A stretch of 64,000 nucleotides of DNA from Burkholderiales bacterium (GCA_025354165.1 JANXNI010000069.1:56432-120431), one strand, 5' to 3'; shown: positions 46,158 through 55,515, counted from the first letter of the stretch. Program-made: numbers and translations. The notes: generated by a model from the sequence alone, not told the origin.

Positions 46158-47150
46158 GTGCCGCGTAAATCCGCAACCGGGAAAAGACTTCCCCTCGGCC
46201 CCATCATGACTTCGATAGAAGGGGCAGAACTCACCGCTGAAGATCGCGAAATCCTCTGTCACCCACTCATCGGCGGCGTGATTTATTTCGCGCGAAATTT
46301 CACGGATAAAGCGCAGCTCGCAGCGCTGTCAAAAGAGATCAAGGCGTTACGCGAGCCGCAGTTACTCATCGCTGTTGATCACGAAGGAGGCCGCGTGCAA
46401 CGCTTCCGCGAAGGCTTTACCGAAATCCAGCCGATGCGCTCGCTCGGTGATTTGTGGATGACGCATCCGCCGTCTGCCCGCTCTCGTGCTTTCGAGATCG
46501 GCTTCACCATTGGTCACGAACTCGGCGAGGTCGGCATCGACTTCACCTTCGCGCCGGTGCTCGATCTCGACTACGGCGAATCCACCGTCATCGGTCACCG
46601 CGCCTTCCATCGTGATCCCGGCGCAGTGGCAGCGCTCGCCACCGCGGTCATGCAAGGCTTACGCGCCGAAGGCATGGCCGCTGTCGGTAAACACTTTCCG
46701 GGCCACGGCTTCGTCAAGGGTGATACCCATTGGGAACGTCCCACCGACGACCGCGATTTCGCCACCGTTCTCGCCGCCGATCTGATTCCCTTCCGCGAAC
46801 TCATCGCCGCAGGCATCGACGGCATCATGGCCGCACATTTGATCTTCCCGAACATCGACCCGCAACTCGCAGGCTTCTCGCCTTACTGGTTGCAGGAAGT
46901 ATTACGTCACAAATTACATTTCAAAGGCGTGATTTTTACCGACGATTTGGGTATGGTGGCCGCGCACGCCGTTGGCGATCTCACCGCGCGCTGTGAAGCG
47001 GCGGTGCAGGGCGGTTGCGATGTGGTGCTGCCGTGCAATGACCGTCCTGGTCTGATCGAAATTCTGGATCGCTGGAAGCCGGAACCTGAACCGAGCCTTT
47101 CGCGCAAATGGGAACGGATGCGCAAGAAAGTGGCCGGGCGGCGACTGTAG
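46158..47150 (+). CDS. nagZ: Beta-N-acetylhexosaminidase
   Basis: GGVIYFARNFTDKAQLAALSKEIKAL...AVDHEGGRVQRFREGFTEIQPMRSLGDLW...VGKHFPGHGFVKGDTH; GTG start after AAGGAGG. Confidence 0.94.
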   Translation: MPRKSATGKRLPLGPIMTSIEGAELTAEDREILCHPLIGGVIYFARNFTDKAQLAALSKEIKALREPQLLIAVDHEGGRVQRFREGFTEIQPMRSLGDLWMTHPPSARSRAFEIGFTIGHELGEVGIDFTFAPVLDLDYGESTVIGHRAFHRDPGAVAALATAVMQGLRAEGMAAVGKHFPGHGFVKGDTHWERPTDDRDFATVLAADLIPFRELIAAGIDGIMAAHLIFPNIDPQLAGFSPYWLQEVLRHKLHFKGVIFTDDLGMVAAHAVGDLTARCEAAVQGGCDVVLPCNDRPGLIEILDRWKPEPEPSLSRKWERMRKKVAGRRL

Positions 47151-47204
47151 CCTACCGCCCTAAAATTGCGCCACGATGCAGCGACTTACGCCGATACAAA
47201 CTCA

Positions 47205-47324
47205 ATCAGCTTTTTCATCAAATGGCTACTGCATTTGGGCTGAAGCCCAGTTTAACGTAAAGTCGACTTTTTATATTTCAGGCAGGGAGCCCATATTAAA
47301 CATGGGCTGCAGCAAAAAGCCAAT
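47205..47324. repeat. 120-bp dyad-symmetric repeat, copy 5
   Basis: ATCAGCTTTTTCATCAAATGGCTACTGCATTTGGGCT...AAGTC|GACTT...GAGCCCAT...AAAAAGCCAAT; TCGA centre at 47263-47266. Confidence 0.75.
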
Positions 47325-47348
47325 ATCCCAGCTCTCGCGCTGCGCTGT

Positions 47349-49169
47349 ATGAACGCCAGCATCGAAGACACCCTCAAATCGCTTCCGCTTCGCCCCGGCG
47401 TTTATCGCATGATCGGGCCGGAGGACGTGGTGCTCTACGTCGGCAAGGCGAAGAATTTGAAGAGCCGGGTGTCGTCGTATTTCGTGAAGAACGACCACAG
47501 CGCGCGCATCGCGATGATGGTTTCGCAGGTGGAGAGGATCGACACGACGGTCACGCGCTCGGAATCCGAGGCGCTGCTGCTCGAAAACAATCTCATCAAA
47601 ACGCTGGAGCCGAAGTACAACGTCGTTTTCCGCGACGACAAGAGCTACCCGTATCTCTGCATCAGCGGCGACCCGTATCCGCAGCTGCGGTTTTTTCGCG
47701 GTAAGCCGGATAAACGGCATCAATATTTCGGCCCATTCCCTAGCGCGTGGAGCGTGCGCGAAGGCATTCAAACGCTACAAAAAGTGTTTCAGCTGCGGGT
47801 GTGTGAGAACACTGTTTTTGCGCATCGTTCGCGACCCTGCATGCTCGCGCAAATCGGGCGCTGCACCGCGCCGTGCGTCGGACAAATAAGCGAAGCAGAC
47901 TACGCCGCCGACGTAAAAAACGCGTCAATGTTTTTGCGCGGACAACAGTCCGAAGTGGTGAGCGATTTGCAAACGCAGATGGAAACCGCCGCCGCGAATC
48001 TTGAGTTTGAGAAGGCCGCACGCACTCGCGACAAGATCGCGCGCCTCAACCGATTGGTCAGCAAACAATTCGTCTCAAGCGCGTCTGAGCGTGACGTTGA
48101 CGTGCTCGCGCTGGTGCACGAAAGCGGCATGATCGCGGTGAACGTGGTGATGATTCGTGGCGGTCAACACGTTGGTGACCGCACGCATTTTCCCGTGAAA
48201 AACGCCAGTTCGGAGGTCATGCCGAAGGAGGAATTGATTGAGGTGCTTGAGAGCTTTATCGCTCAGCACTACATCGGCCGCGAAGTGCCGCGCAACATTG
48301 TTTCGACGCTTGAATTTGACGTGGGCGCGCTGGCCGAAGCGCTGTCGATGCAGGCGAACAGCAAGGTGGATTTGCAGTGCAATCCTATCGGCGAAAAACG
48401 CGTGTGGCTGCGCATGGCCGAAGAGAACGCGCGCCTCGCCATCGCTGCGCGTCAGCGTCAGAGCGACACAGGCAATGACCGGCTGCAAGCGCTGATTGAG
48501 GCCATCGGTCTGCCCGAAGGCACGCAGCGTTTAGAATGTTTCGATATCTCGCACACCATGGGCGAGGCGACGGTCGCGAGCTGCGTGGTGTGGGACAACA
48601 ACGGCATGCAGACGGGGCAATATCGCCGCTTCAATATCGAAGCCGAGACCAATGGCGACGACTACATGGCGATGAAAGAAGCGCTCACGCGCCGCGCCGC
48701 GCGCATCGCAAAAGAAGAAGTGCCGCGCCCCGACGTCTGGGTCATCGACGGTGGAAAAGGTCAGGTCGGCATCGCCGCCAATGTGCTCGCGGAAGCGGGC
48801 CTGCATGACATTATCCTGTTCGGTTCCGCCAAAGGCGTAGAGCGCAAAAAAGGCATGGAGCAAATCATCTTCCCCGACCGTGAAGACGCGATCAGACTCC
48901 CCGCCGATCACCCCGGCCTGCACCTCATCCAGCAAATGCAAGACGAAGCCCACCGCTTCGCCATCATGGGCCACCGAGCCAAACGAGCCAAGAATCGCGA
49001 AGGCTCAGCGCTTGACGACATCGAAGGCATCGGGCCGAAAAAGCGTCGCGATTTACTGAAACAGTTTGGGAGTGTGCGTGGGGTTGGTGCGGCTAGCGTT
49101 GAGGATATCAAGCGCGTGGGCGGGATTTCTGATGAGCTGGCTGAGCGGATTTATTTGGCGTTGCATTGA
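47349..49169 (+). CDS. uvrC: Excinuclease ABC subunit C
   Basis: LPLRPGVYRMIGPEDVVLYVGKAKNLKSRVSSYF...FPSAWSVREGIQTLQKVFQLR...ECFDISHTMGEATVASCVV; C-terminal HhH. Confidence 0.96.
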   Translation: MNASIEDTLKSLPLRPGVYRMIGPEDVVLYVGKAKNLKSRVSSYFVKNDHSARIAMMVSQVERIDTTVTRSESEALLLENNLIKTLEPKYNVVFRDDKSYPYLCISGDPYPQLRFFRGKPDKRHQYFGPFPSAWSVREGIQTLQKVFQLRVCENTVFAHRSRPCMLAQIGRCTAPCVGQISEADYAADVKNASMFLRGQQSEVVSDLQTQMETAAANLEFEKAARTRDKIARLNRLVSKQFVSSASERDVDVLALVHESGMIAVNVVMIRGGQHVGDRTHFPVKNASSEVMPKEELIEVLESFIAQHYIGREVPRNIVSTLEFDVGALAEALSMQANSKVDLQCNPIGEKRVWLRMAEENARLAIAARQRQSDTGNDRLQALIEAIGLPEGTQRLECFDISHTMGEATVASCVVWDNNGMQTGQYRRFNIEAETNGDDYMAMKEALTRRAARIAKEEVPRPDVWVIDGGKGQVGIAANVLAEAGLHDIILFGSAKGVERKKGMEQIIFPDREDAIRLPADHPGLHLIQQMQDEAHRFAIMGHRAKRAKNREGSALDDIEGIGPKKRRDLLKQFGSVRGVGAASVEDIKRVGGISDELAERIYLALH

Positions 49170-49246
49170 GAGGCGAGCGCGTTCATTGCAGCTGCCCGAA
49201 CAAGCGTCAACCGGCGTGACTTTGCTTTGTCGCTCACCCAATGCCA

Positions 49247-49528
49247 TCATTCCAAATAGTGAAGCCACGACCATAGAAATAGCCACAAAGCAATTAGCAG
49301 AAGTACAGTAGCCCGCAGTCCTCCGCCCGGCGTCCGCACGACAGCAATTTGCTCGCCGTCGGGGCCAAAACCCAACAACGGTCCGAGCCGTTTCCAAAGC
49401 CACGTGACTAAAACAGTTGAAACAAGTATCCCAATCGCTAGCGCGGTATCCCCGACATTGAAAAGCCTCGCAAAAGGATCCATGCCACGACGCAAGCCCA
49501 AAATAACCCGGTGCTGATGGAAATGCAC
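49247..49528 (-). CDS. Small putative membrane protein
   Basis: 93 aa ORF with two hydrophobic segments; no family recognised. Confidence 0.4.
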   Translation of the reverse strand: MHFHQHRVILGLRRGMDPFARLFNVGDTALAIGILVSTVLVTWLWKRLGPLLGFGPDGEQIAVVRTPGGGLRATVLLLIALWLFLWSWLHYLE

Positions 49529-49737
49529 ACTTTTGCAAACAGCATCCGGATTTTTGCGGCGGTCAAGTTACTCATTTGCAAGGTCAATTCGGTTGAATTT
49601 TGGGCAAATGTATGTATGGCGGACGACGTTGCAACGCATCGACAGAGGGGGCCTGTAGGGCGGATGTCCGAAGCGGCGTAGCCCATGGGTTGGTACGCAA
49701 CGTTTGCGCTTAGCGCCTTGCGCATCCATGCTACGAA

Positions 49738-49962
49738 TCACTTGCCAACTGCTTTCTTGAGCAACGCTAAGCCTCGTGCAGCTTTGCCCTCGCCGTTTGC
49801 GGCGCGCTGACGAAAGCGCGTTTCGGCATCGTGCTTGACTAGCATCGTGGTGGTCATTTCGTCGATCAGGCGATTCAATGTGGTGCCGCGACTTTGCGCG
49901 AGTGCGCGTAGACGATCATGTTTGTCGTTGGGCAGTCTTACGCTGAATTTGCTCATGCGCAA
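49738..49962 (-). CDS. Ribbon-helix-helix (CopG/HicB-like) antitoxin-type protein
   Basis: MSKFSVRLPNDKHDRLRALAQSRGTTLNRLIDEMTTTML: RHH motif. Confidence 0.65.
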   Translation of the reverse strand: MRMSKFSVRLPNDKHDRLRALAQSRGTTLNRLIDEMTTTMLVKHDAETRFRQRAANGEGKAARGLALLKKAVGK

Positions 49963-50079
49963 TTGTCTCGAAATCTTTGTTGGATCGAGCAGAAATTTTT
50001 GTGCCGCCGGACAAAGCGTGACCTAGTCCACGATCGCGGCCACATGCCACAAACCACTCAGTTTGACGCCCTTATTTAT

Positions 50080-50089
50080 TGTAGCTACA
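50080..50089. promoter_or_regulatory. Perfect palindrome TGTAGCTACA just upstream of the brnT remnant, candidate BrnA operator
   Basis: TGTAGCTACA, 7 nt before the GTG of the brnT remnant. Confidence 0.35.
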
Positions 50090-50096
50090 GTAAATC

Positions 50097-50368
50097 GTGA
50101 AAATTGATTTCGATCCCAAGAAAGACGCCGCGAATCGGATAAATCATCGTGTGTCGCTTGCGATTGCGGCTTCGCCGGATTGGATGCGGCGCTGGTGTGA
50201 GTCGATGATCGATTTCAGTACGACGAACTGCGAATGATTGCGCTCGCGCCTGAAACCAATACGCTTTACTACGTGGCGTTTGTTGACCGCGTCGAGGTTC
50301 GCCGAATTATCAGTGTGTGCCAAGCGACGCGAAAAGAGGTTGCCTACTATGTTGAAAACTTCCAGTAA
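50097..50368 (+). pseudogene. brnT: BrnT-family toxin, disrupted by frameshift and internal stop
   Basis: Frame from 50097: VKIDFDPKKDAANRINHRVSLAIAAS; then frame +2: GLDAALV*VDDRFQYDELRMIALAPETNTLYYVAFVDRVEVRRIISVCQATRKEVAYYVENFQ*. Internal TGA at 50198-50200. Confidence 0.75.
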
Positions 50369-50669
50369 ATCACAACTTCCGGCGATCAACATGCCTTCGC
50401 CTGCCGAGGATCGCAAAATCATCGCGGCAGCAAAGCTTGACCCTGACGCGAAGCCACTCACCAAGGCGCAACTAGCCAAAATGGTTCCGTTGCGTAGCGT
50501 CACAGGATTGCGTGGACGACCGAAACTGGCAAACAAGAAAGTGCTTTTGTCAGTGCGCTACAGCCCGCAAGTCGTCGAGTATTTCAAGTCGACAGGCGAC
50601 GGTTGGCAAGCGCAAATGGATCGTGTGCTCGCTGACTATGTGGCGCGTCACGCGTCTGATGCGCGATAG
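50349..50669 (+). CDS. brnA: BrnA-family antitoxin
   Basis: MLKTSSKSQLPAINMPSPAEDRKIIAAAKLDPDAKPLTKAQLAKM...KVLLSVRYSPQVVEYFKSTGDGWQAQMDRVLADYVARH. Confidence 0.8.
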   Translation: MLKTSSKSQLPAINMPSPAEDRKIIAAAKLDPDAKPLTKAQLAKMVPLRSVTGLRGRPKLANKKVLLSVRYSPQVVEYFKSTGDGWQAQMDRVLADYVARHASDAR

Positions 50670-50894
50670 AGATTGGGCAACCGCTGCTTCATCTCAACCG
50701 TGATTCATGCGCGACACTTCTCGATTTGAAAATGCCTCGATTACGCTGCGCTAATCGCGGCTACGTAGCCACGCGTCTACAAGAATCTCTGCGAATTTCG
50801 TGTTTCTGCCTAGGGATTGCGTAGCGGCTGTCCTACAGTCGCGATCCTACTTTCAAGCGATACTTTCGCGCTGTTTAATTTGAAATGTTTGAAG

Positions 50895-52028
50895 ATGTCC
50901 CGCAAAAACTCGTGGACGCTCGCAGGGTTGGCTGCGCTTACGTTTGCTGGGCTCGCTCATGCCCAAACGGCTCCAGCCACCGAAGCAGCTAAAGCGGCTG
51001 AATCTGCGGTAAAAGCCGCCCAATGCGCTGCCGGTAGCGGGCCATTCGATTCTGTAAAAAAGTATCAAGGCACGTACAGTTTCACACTCGATAACGATCT
51101 ATTCTCCAAGAGCGATCAGGATTACACGAGCGGATTCAAGGCGGGGTGGTCTTCGCCAAACGTGCGCAGTTTTGCCGATGATGATTGCTTGCCGCCTTTA
51201 TTACAGTCGGCGGGGCGGTTGTTTACGCAGATTTATTCGCCGGTGATTGAGCAGGGTAATGTGACGTTCGCGTTGGGGCAGTCAATCTACACACCGCGTG
51301 ACCGCAAAGCGACGACGCTGATTACCAACGATCGGCCGTATGCGGGGTGGACTTATCTGGGCTTTGGTTTCAATACGCGATCACCGAGTCGACTCGATTC
51401 TTACGAGGTGAATCTGGGTGTGGTTGGGCCGTGGTCGCAGGCGAAGGAAGTGCAGGATTTTGTGCATCGTGCACGTCATATTGGCTTGTTTCAAGGTTGG
51501 AGCAATCAGCTCGGCAATGAGTTTGGCGCACAGCTCGTCTTCGAGCGCAAATATCGTGCAGAATTTTTGCAACATCCGGATGCTCGCAATGGCCTTGGGT
51601 TCGACGTAATTCCGCACTTAGGTGCGTCGCTCGGAAATGTGGCGACTTACGCGAACGCCGGCTTTGAGCTGCGTGCGGGCTGGGGTTTGCCAGATGATTT
51701 CGGCACGTCGCCGATTCGCCCTGCGGGTGACAATTCAGCGCCACGCGCTAGCGATAGCGCGAGTCAGTTCTCGCGGCCTATAGGCGCACATGTGTTTGCG
51801 TCGGTTGACGGACGCGGTGTGGCGCGCAATATTTTCCTGGACGGAAATTCGTTTCGTGATTCGCATTCGGTGAAGAAGGAAGCCTTTGTGGCGGATGCTG
51901 CGGTGGGCGTCGCTGCAAATATTGGGGCGTACAAAATTGCTTACGTTCGTGTGTTCCGCACCCGCGAATTTTTGGGGCAGTTGAGCGCGCCGAAGTATGG
52001 GTCGATTACTTTTTCGGGGCCGTTGTAG
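50895..52028 (+). CDS. LpxR-family lipid A 3'-O-deacylase-like outer membrane protein (DUF2219)
   Basis: YSFTLDNDLFSKSDQDYTSGFKAGWSS...LGQSIYTPRDRKATTLITNDRPYAGWTYLGFGF...GWSNQLGNEFGAQLVFERKY. Confidence 0.88.
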   Translation: MSRKNSWTLAGLAALTFAGLAHAQTAPATEAAKAAESAVKAAQCAAGSGPFDSVKKYQGTYSFTLDNDLFSKSDQDYTSGFKAGWSSPNVRSFADDDCLPPLLQSAGRLFTQIYSPVIEQGNVTFALGQSIYTPRDRKATTLITNDRPYAGWTYLGFGFNTRSPSRLDSYEVNLGVVGPWSQAKEVQDFVHRARHIGLFQGWSNQLGNEFGAQLVFERKYRAEFLQHPDARNGLGFDVIPHLGASLGNVATYANAGFELRAGWGLPDDFGTSPIRPAGDNSAPRASDSASQFSRPIGAHVFASVDGRGVARNIFLDGNSFRDSHSVKKEAFVADAAVGVAANIGAYKIAYVRVFRTREFLGQLSAPKYGSITFSGPL

Positions 52029-52037
52029 GGGGTCGTT

Positions 52038-52103
52038 TGTGGGAGCGGCTTTAGCCGCGAATCGCGCTACTGGGTCCTATCGCTGCTAAAGCAGCTCCCC
52101 CTA
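52038..52103. repeat. REP-like palindrome (GGAGCGGC family), copy 2
   Basis: TGTGGGAGCGGCTTTAGCCGCGAATCGCG ... CGCTGCTAAAGCAGCTCCCCC. Confidence 0.6.
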
Positions 52104-52163
52104 TATGTTGGGAAAGCTGGGCAACATCGAACGCTTAGCCGACACAGGCTCTACATTTACAGA

Positions 52164-52751
52164 ATGAACGCCGAACAAATCGCCTTGCTGAAAGGCATGC
52201 TCGCCCAATTTTCAGCAAATGCTGCTAACGCGGCAGCCAAACCGTACGCCGATCAAATTGCAGCGTTTATTGCCAGCGCGGCGCGCCCCTGGAGTGGCGC
52301 AACGGTTCAAGGCCACTTGACCGCGTCCGCATGGGTGCTGGATCGCACGCACACGCATGCGGCAATGATTCACCACCGCAAGCTGGAGCGCTGGTTGCAG
52401 CCAGGTGGTCACATTGAAGATGACGATTTGTCGTGGCGAGCAGCGGCGCAGCGTGAAGTGACGGAAGAAATCGGCTTAACTCAGTTCATCGCACAACCTG
52501 ACGCGGAGCAATTGTTTGACGTCGACGTGCACCCGATTCCGGCGCGCCACGACGTGCCTGCACACTTCCACTATGACTTGCGCTTTCTGTTCGTGGCGGA
52601 CGTCGACGCAACGCTCGACGGCCCGCTGAAACTCAACGCCGATGAGGCGCACGATTGCCGCTGGTTTCGTCTCACTGATCTTGCAAATGATCCAGCGCTT
52701 GAGCCGTCAATGCTTCGCATGGTTGAATTAGGCATTCGTAACTTTTCGTAA
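52164..52751 (+). CDS. NUDIX hydrolase
   Basis: WLQPGGHIEDDDLSWRAAAQREVTEEIGL: Nudix box. Confidence 0.88.
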   Translation: MNAEQIALLKGMLAQFSANAANAAAKPYADQIAAFIASAARPWSGATVQGHLTASAWVLDRTHTHAAMIHHRKLERWLQPGGHIEDDDLSWRAAAQREVTEEIGLTQFIAQPDAEQLFDVDVHPIPARHDVPAHFHYDLRFLFVADVDATLDGPLKLNADEAHDCRWFRLTDLANDPALEPSMLRMVELGIRNFS

Positions 52752-52762
52752 TCTGGCTGCAA

Positions 52763-53365
52763 ATGGAAGATAAAGTCACACACCGTAACGACATCAAGCG
52801 CATCGTTGTCTATTGCGGCGCCAACGTTGGCAACAACCCTGCCTATGAGCAAGCGGCGGTGACGGTGGGACGCACACTGGCAGAACAGGGCATTGGGCTG
52901 GTTTACGGTGGTGGTGGCGTGGGGCTGATGGGAGTGGTCGCAGACGCGGCGCTAGCGGCTGGGGGCGAGGTAACCGGCGTGATCCCCGAGGCGCTGAAGG
53001 TGCTGGAAGTCGGGCACAAAAACTTGACCGCGATGCACGTGGTACCTGATATGCATAGTCGCAAAGCGATGATGCTGGGGCTGGCCGATGCGGTGATTGC
53101 GATGCCGGGCGGCTTTGGCACGATGGATGAGCTGTTCGAGGCGTTGACCTGGAGCCAGCTCGATTACCACCGCAAGCTTTGCGGGCTGCTGAACGTCGCG
53201 GGCTACTACGACCATCTGATCGCATGGATCAATCATTCGGTCGATGTCGGGATGGTTAAGGCCGCTAATAAAGACCTGATCGTGTCCGGCGACAGCGTCG
53301 ATGAGTTGCTGCGAGGGCTGCGCAAGCGGGAGTTTCCGTTGTCGCAGAAGTGGATGGGACGGTAA
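52763..53365 (+). CDS. LOG-family (TIGR00730) Rossmann-fold protein
   Basis: VYCGANVGNNPAYEQAAVTVGRTLAEQGIGLVYGGGGVGLMGVVADAAL...MHSRKAMMLGLADAVIAMPGGFGTMDELFE. Confidence 0.93.
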   Translation: MEDKVTHRNDIKRIVVYCGANVGNNPAYEQAAVTVGRTLAEQGIGLVYGGGGVGLMGVVADAALAAGGEVTGVIPEALKVLEVGHKNLTAMHVVPDMHSRKAMMLGLADAVIAMPGGFGTMDELFEALTWSQLDYHRKLCGLLNVAGYYDHLIAWINHSVDVGMVKAANKDLIVSGDSVDELLRGLRKREFPLSQKWMGR

Positions 53366-53429
53366 GGGAAATATCTGTTACCGCACTTACCCCTGATGGG
53401 CCTCATAGCCGCCGTGCCAAAATGTATAC

Positions 53430-54032
53430 ATGCTGCTTAATCTGCCCACGACGCTCACATGGATCCGCATTGCGCTGATTCCGGCCTTTGTGGGCGTGTA
53501 CTACCTGCCGATTGAATGGCTGTCGCCAACCCAGCAAAACTGGACGGGCGCGCTGATTTTTACGTTCGCAGCGATCACCGACTGGGCGGACGGATTCGCT
53601 GCACGCCGTTTGGGTCAAACCTCAGCGTTCGGCGCGTTTCTGGACCCGGTGGCGGATAAATTAATGGTTGCGGCGGCGCTTTTGCTTTTGGTGCAGATGA
53701 AACGCGCCGACGCGGTGGTCGCCTTCGTCATCGTGGGCCGCGAAATCGCGGTGTCGGCGCTGCGTGAATGGATGGCCAAAATCGGCCAGTCGAATAGCGT
53801 TGCAGTGAGCACCATCGGCAAGTTCAAAACGACAGCGCAGCTCACCGCGATCATTGCACTGTTGTTGTACGAGCCATTCTTCCCGGGTATCTCAACGCCC
53901 GTGTTGGGTACCATCGCACTGTTTATCGCAGCGGCACTGACGCTGTGGTCCATGTTTTATTACCTGAAGCTCGCGTGGCCACACATGCGAGACGATGCCG
54001 GAAAACCACCGCCAGCGGGCCACTCGGACTAA
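53430..54032 (+). CDS. pgsA: CDP-diacylglycerol--glycerol-3-phosphate 3-phosphatidyltransferase
   Basis: MLLNLPTTLTWIRIALIPAFVGVYYL...TDWADGFAARRLGQTSAFGAFLDPVADKLMVA: CDP-OH-P motif. Confidence 0.94.
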   Translation: MLLNLPTTLTWIRIALIPAFVGVYYLPIEWLSPTQQNWTGALIFTFAAITDWADGFAARRLGQTSAFGAFLDPVADKLMVAAALLLLVQMKRADAVVAFVIVGREIAVSALREWMAKIGQSNSVAVSTIGKFKTTAQLTAIIALLLYEPFFPGISTPVLGTIALFIAAALTLWSMFYYLKLAWPHMRDDAGKPPPAGHSD

Positions 54033-54087
54033 CCTATCGCGATTTGCCAAATAAATCGATTTATGGCTATAATTTAAGGCTTCGATT

Positions 54088-54163
54088 CCTCGATAGCTCA
54101 GTTGGTAGAGCGCCGGACTGTTAATCCGTAGGTCCCTGGTTCGAGCCCAGGTCGAGGAGCCAA
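54088..54163 (+). tRNA. tRNA-Asn (GTT)
   Basis: TCCTCGATAGCTCAGTTGGTAGAGCGCCGGACTGTTAATCCGTAGGTCCCTGGTTCGAGCCCAGGTCGAGGAGCCA: cloverleaf, encoded CCA. Confidence 0.97.
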
Positions 54164-54177
54164 TCGAATAGACATGA

Positions 54178-54206
54178 AAAGCCTGCCGAAATGCAGGCTT
54201 TTTTGT
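54178..54206 (+). terminator. Intrinsic terminator after tRNA-Asn
   Basis: AAAAGCCTGC-CGAAAT-GCAGGCTTTTTTG. Confidence 0.85.
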
Positions 54207-54263
54207 TTTGCGGCCTGTTGCGGCCCATTCGCCGCAACTTCACGCGCTCCGGGAGCTTATGCA

Positions 54264-54941
54264 ATGGGTCATCTCTATCTGGTTCGGCACGGTCAAGCCT
54301 CGTTTGGCGCGGCCGACTATGACATTTTGAGCGAACTGGGCCACAAGCAGGCGGTACGCCTTGGCGAATATTTTCGCGCGAATAATCACTCGTTCGATGC
54401 CGTGTTCACTGGCACGCTGCGTCGTCATGGGCAGACCTGGGCGGGCATTGCCGAGGGTTTACAGTCCGAACGCTCGGTGCCTGTGATTGAGCGATCAGGC
54501 CTGAACGAGTACGACCCGGCTGCCATCATCAAAGCAATTCATCCGGAACCTCTCGTCCATCCGAAAACACCGGAAGACATTCGCAGTCACTTTCGTTTGC
54601 TGCGCGATGGTCTGGCTGCCTGGATGAAGGGCGCGAGCGCGCCGCAGGGCATGTCGACCTACCCGGAATTTCTCGCCGGTGTGACCGCTGCGCTCGATGA
54701 AATTCGCAACGAGCATTTCGGAAAAAATGTGCTGATTGCATCGAGCGGTGGTCCGATCTCCACGGCCGTCGGGCATATTCTTGGCGCATCGCACGAAGGC
54801 ACGATTGACTTGAATCTTCGCATCCGAAACTCATCGGTGAGCGAAATCGTTTTCACGCCGCGGCGGCATTCGCTGGTGACCTACAACACGTTGCCGCACC
54901 TTGACGGCAAGACCTACGCCGACTGGGTCACCTACGCATAG
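54264..54941 (+). CDS. Histidine phosphatase family protein
   Basis: MGHLYLVRHGQASFGAADYDILSELGHKQAVRLGEYF: RHG motif; start trimmed from 54174, which overlaps the terminator. Confidence 0.88.
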   Translation: MGHLYLVRHGQASFGAADYDILSELGHKQAVRLGEYFRANNHSFDAVFTGTLRRHGQTWAGIAEGLQSERSVPVIERSGLNEYDPAAIIKAIHPEPLVHPKTPEDIRSHFRLLRDGLAAWMKGASAPQGMSTYPEFLAGVTAALDEIRNEHFGKNVLIASSGGPISTAVGHILGASHEGTIDLNLRIRNSSVSEIVFTPRRHSLVTYNTLPHLDGKTYADWVTYA

Positions 54942-54950
54942 GGGCGGGCA

Positions 54951-55439
54951 ATGACAACGCAAACAATTGAAGCGTTAGAAAGCGGCGATGATCGCCCGCC
55001 CGAGGGTTTTCGTTTGGTTGATGCGGGCAGTGGGTACGCCAGCCGCAACGCGCGCTTTTATGCGAAATGGCAGGATGAACGGTTGCTGCTTGGCTTTCGT
55101 GTCACCCAACATCACACCAATTTGCGCAACGTGCTGCACGGCGGCATGTTGGCGACATTTGCTGATACCGTGTTGCCGTATTCGGCGATGTATCAGGCGT
55201 TAAATGGTCGCGATTTTTTGCCCACGATCAGCTTGCAAATCGACTACCTCGCGCCCGCCGCCATTGGTGCGTGGGTACAAGGGCAGGGCGACGTATTGCG
55301 CACGACGCGCAATATGGTTTTCATGCAGGGTTTGGTGACGGCGGATGACGCTGCTATCGCGCGGCTGAGCGGTATTTTCAAAATTGGCCCCGCTGCGGAT
55401 GAGACGGTTCGCGACTTCTTCAAAATCATTCCGCAATGA
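54951..55439 (+). CDS. PaaI-type hotdog-fold thioesterase
   Basis: HTNLRNVLHGGMLATFADTVLPYSAM...TISLQIDYLAPAAIGAWVQGQGDVLRTTRNMVFMQG. Confidence 0.87.
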   Translation: MTTQTIEALESGDDRPPEGFRLVDAGSGYASRNARFYAKWQDERLLLGFRVTQHHTNLRNVLHGGMLATFADTVLPYSAMYQALNGRDFLPTISLQIDYLAPAAIGAWVQGQGDVLRTTRNMVFMQGLVTADDAAIARLSGIFKIGPAADETVRDFFKIIPQ

Positions 55440-55515
55440 AAGTTGGCTTGGCGTCGGTTGCTGTCGATGATAGGCCGTACTAACATCGCCGCTTCCATTT
55501 CGATCAAGGACTGAC

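Noticed and set aside
54088-54206. tRNA-Asn as an integration site for a mobile island
   Set aside because: No integrase and no direct repeat of the tRNA 3' end seen nearby; a normal terminator follows the tRNA.
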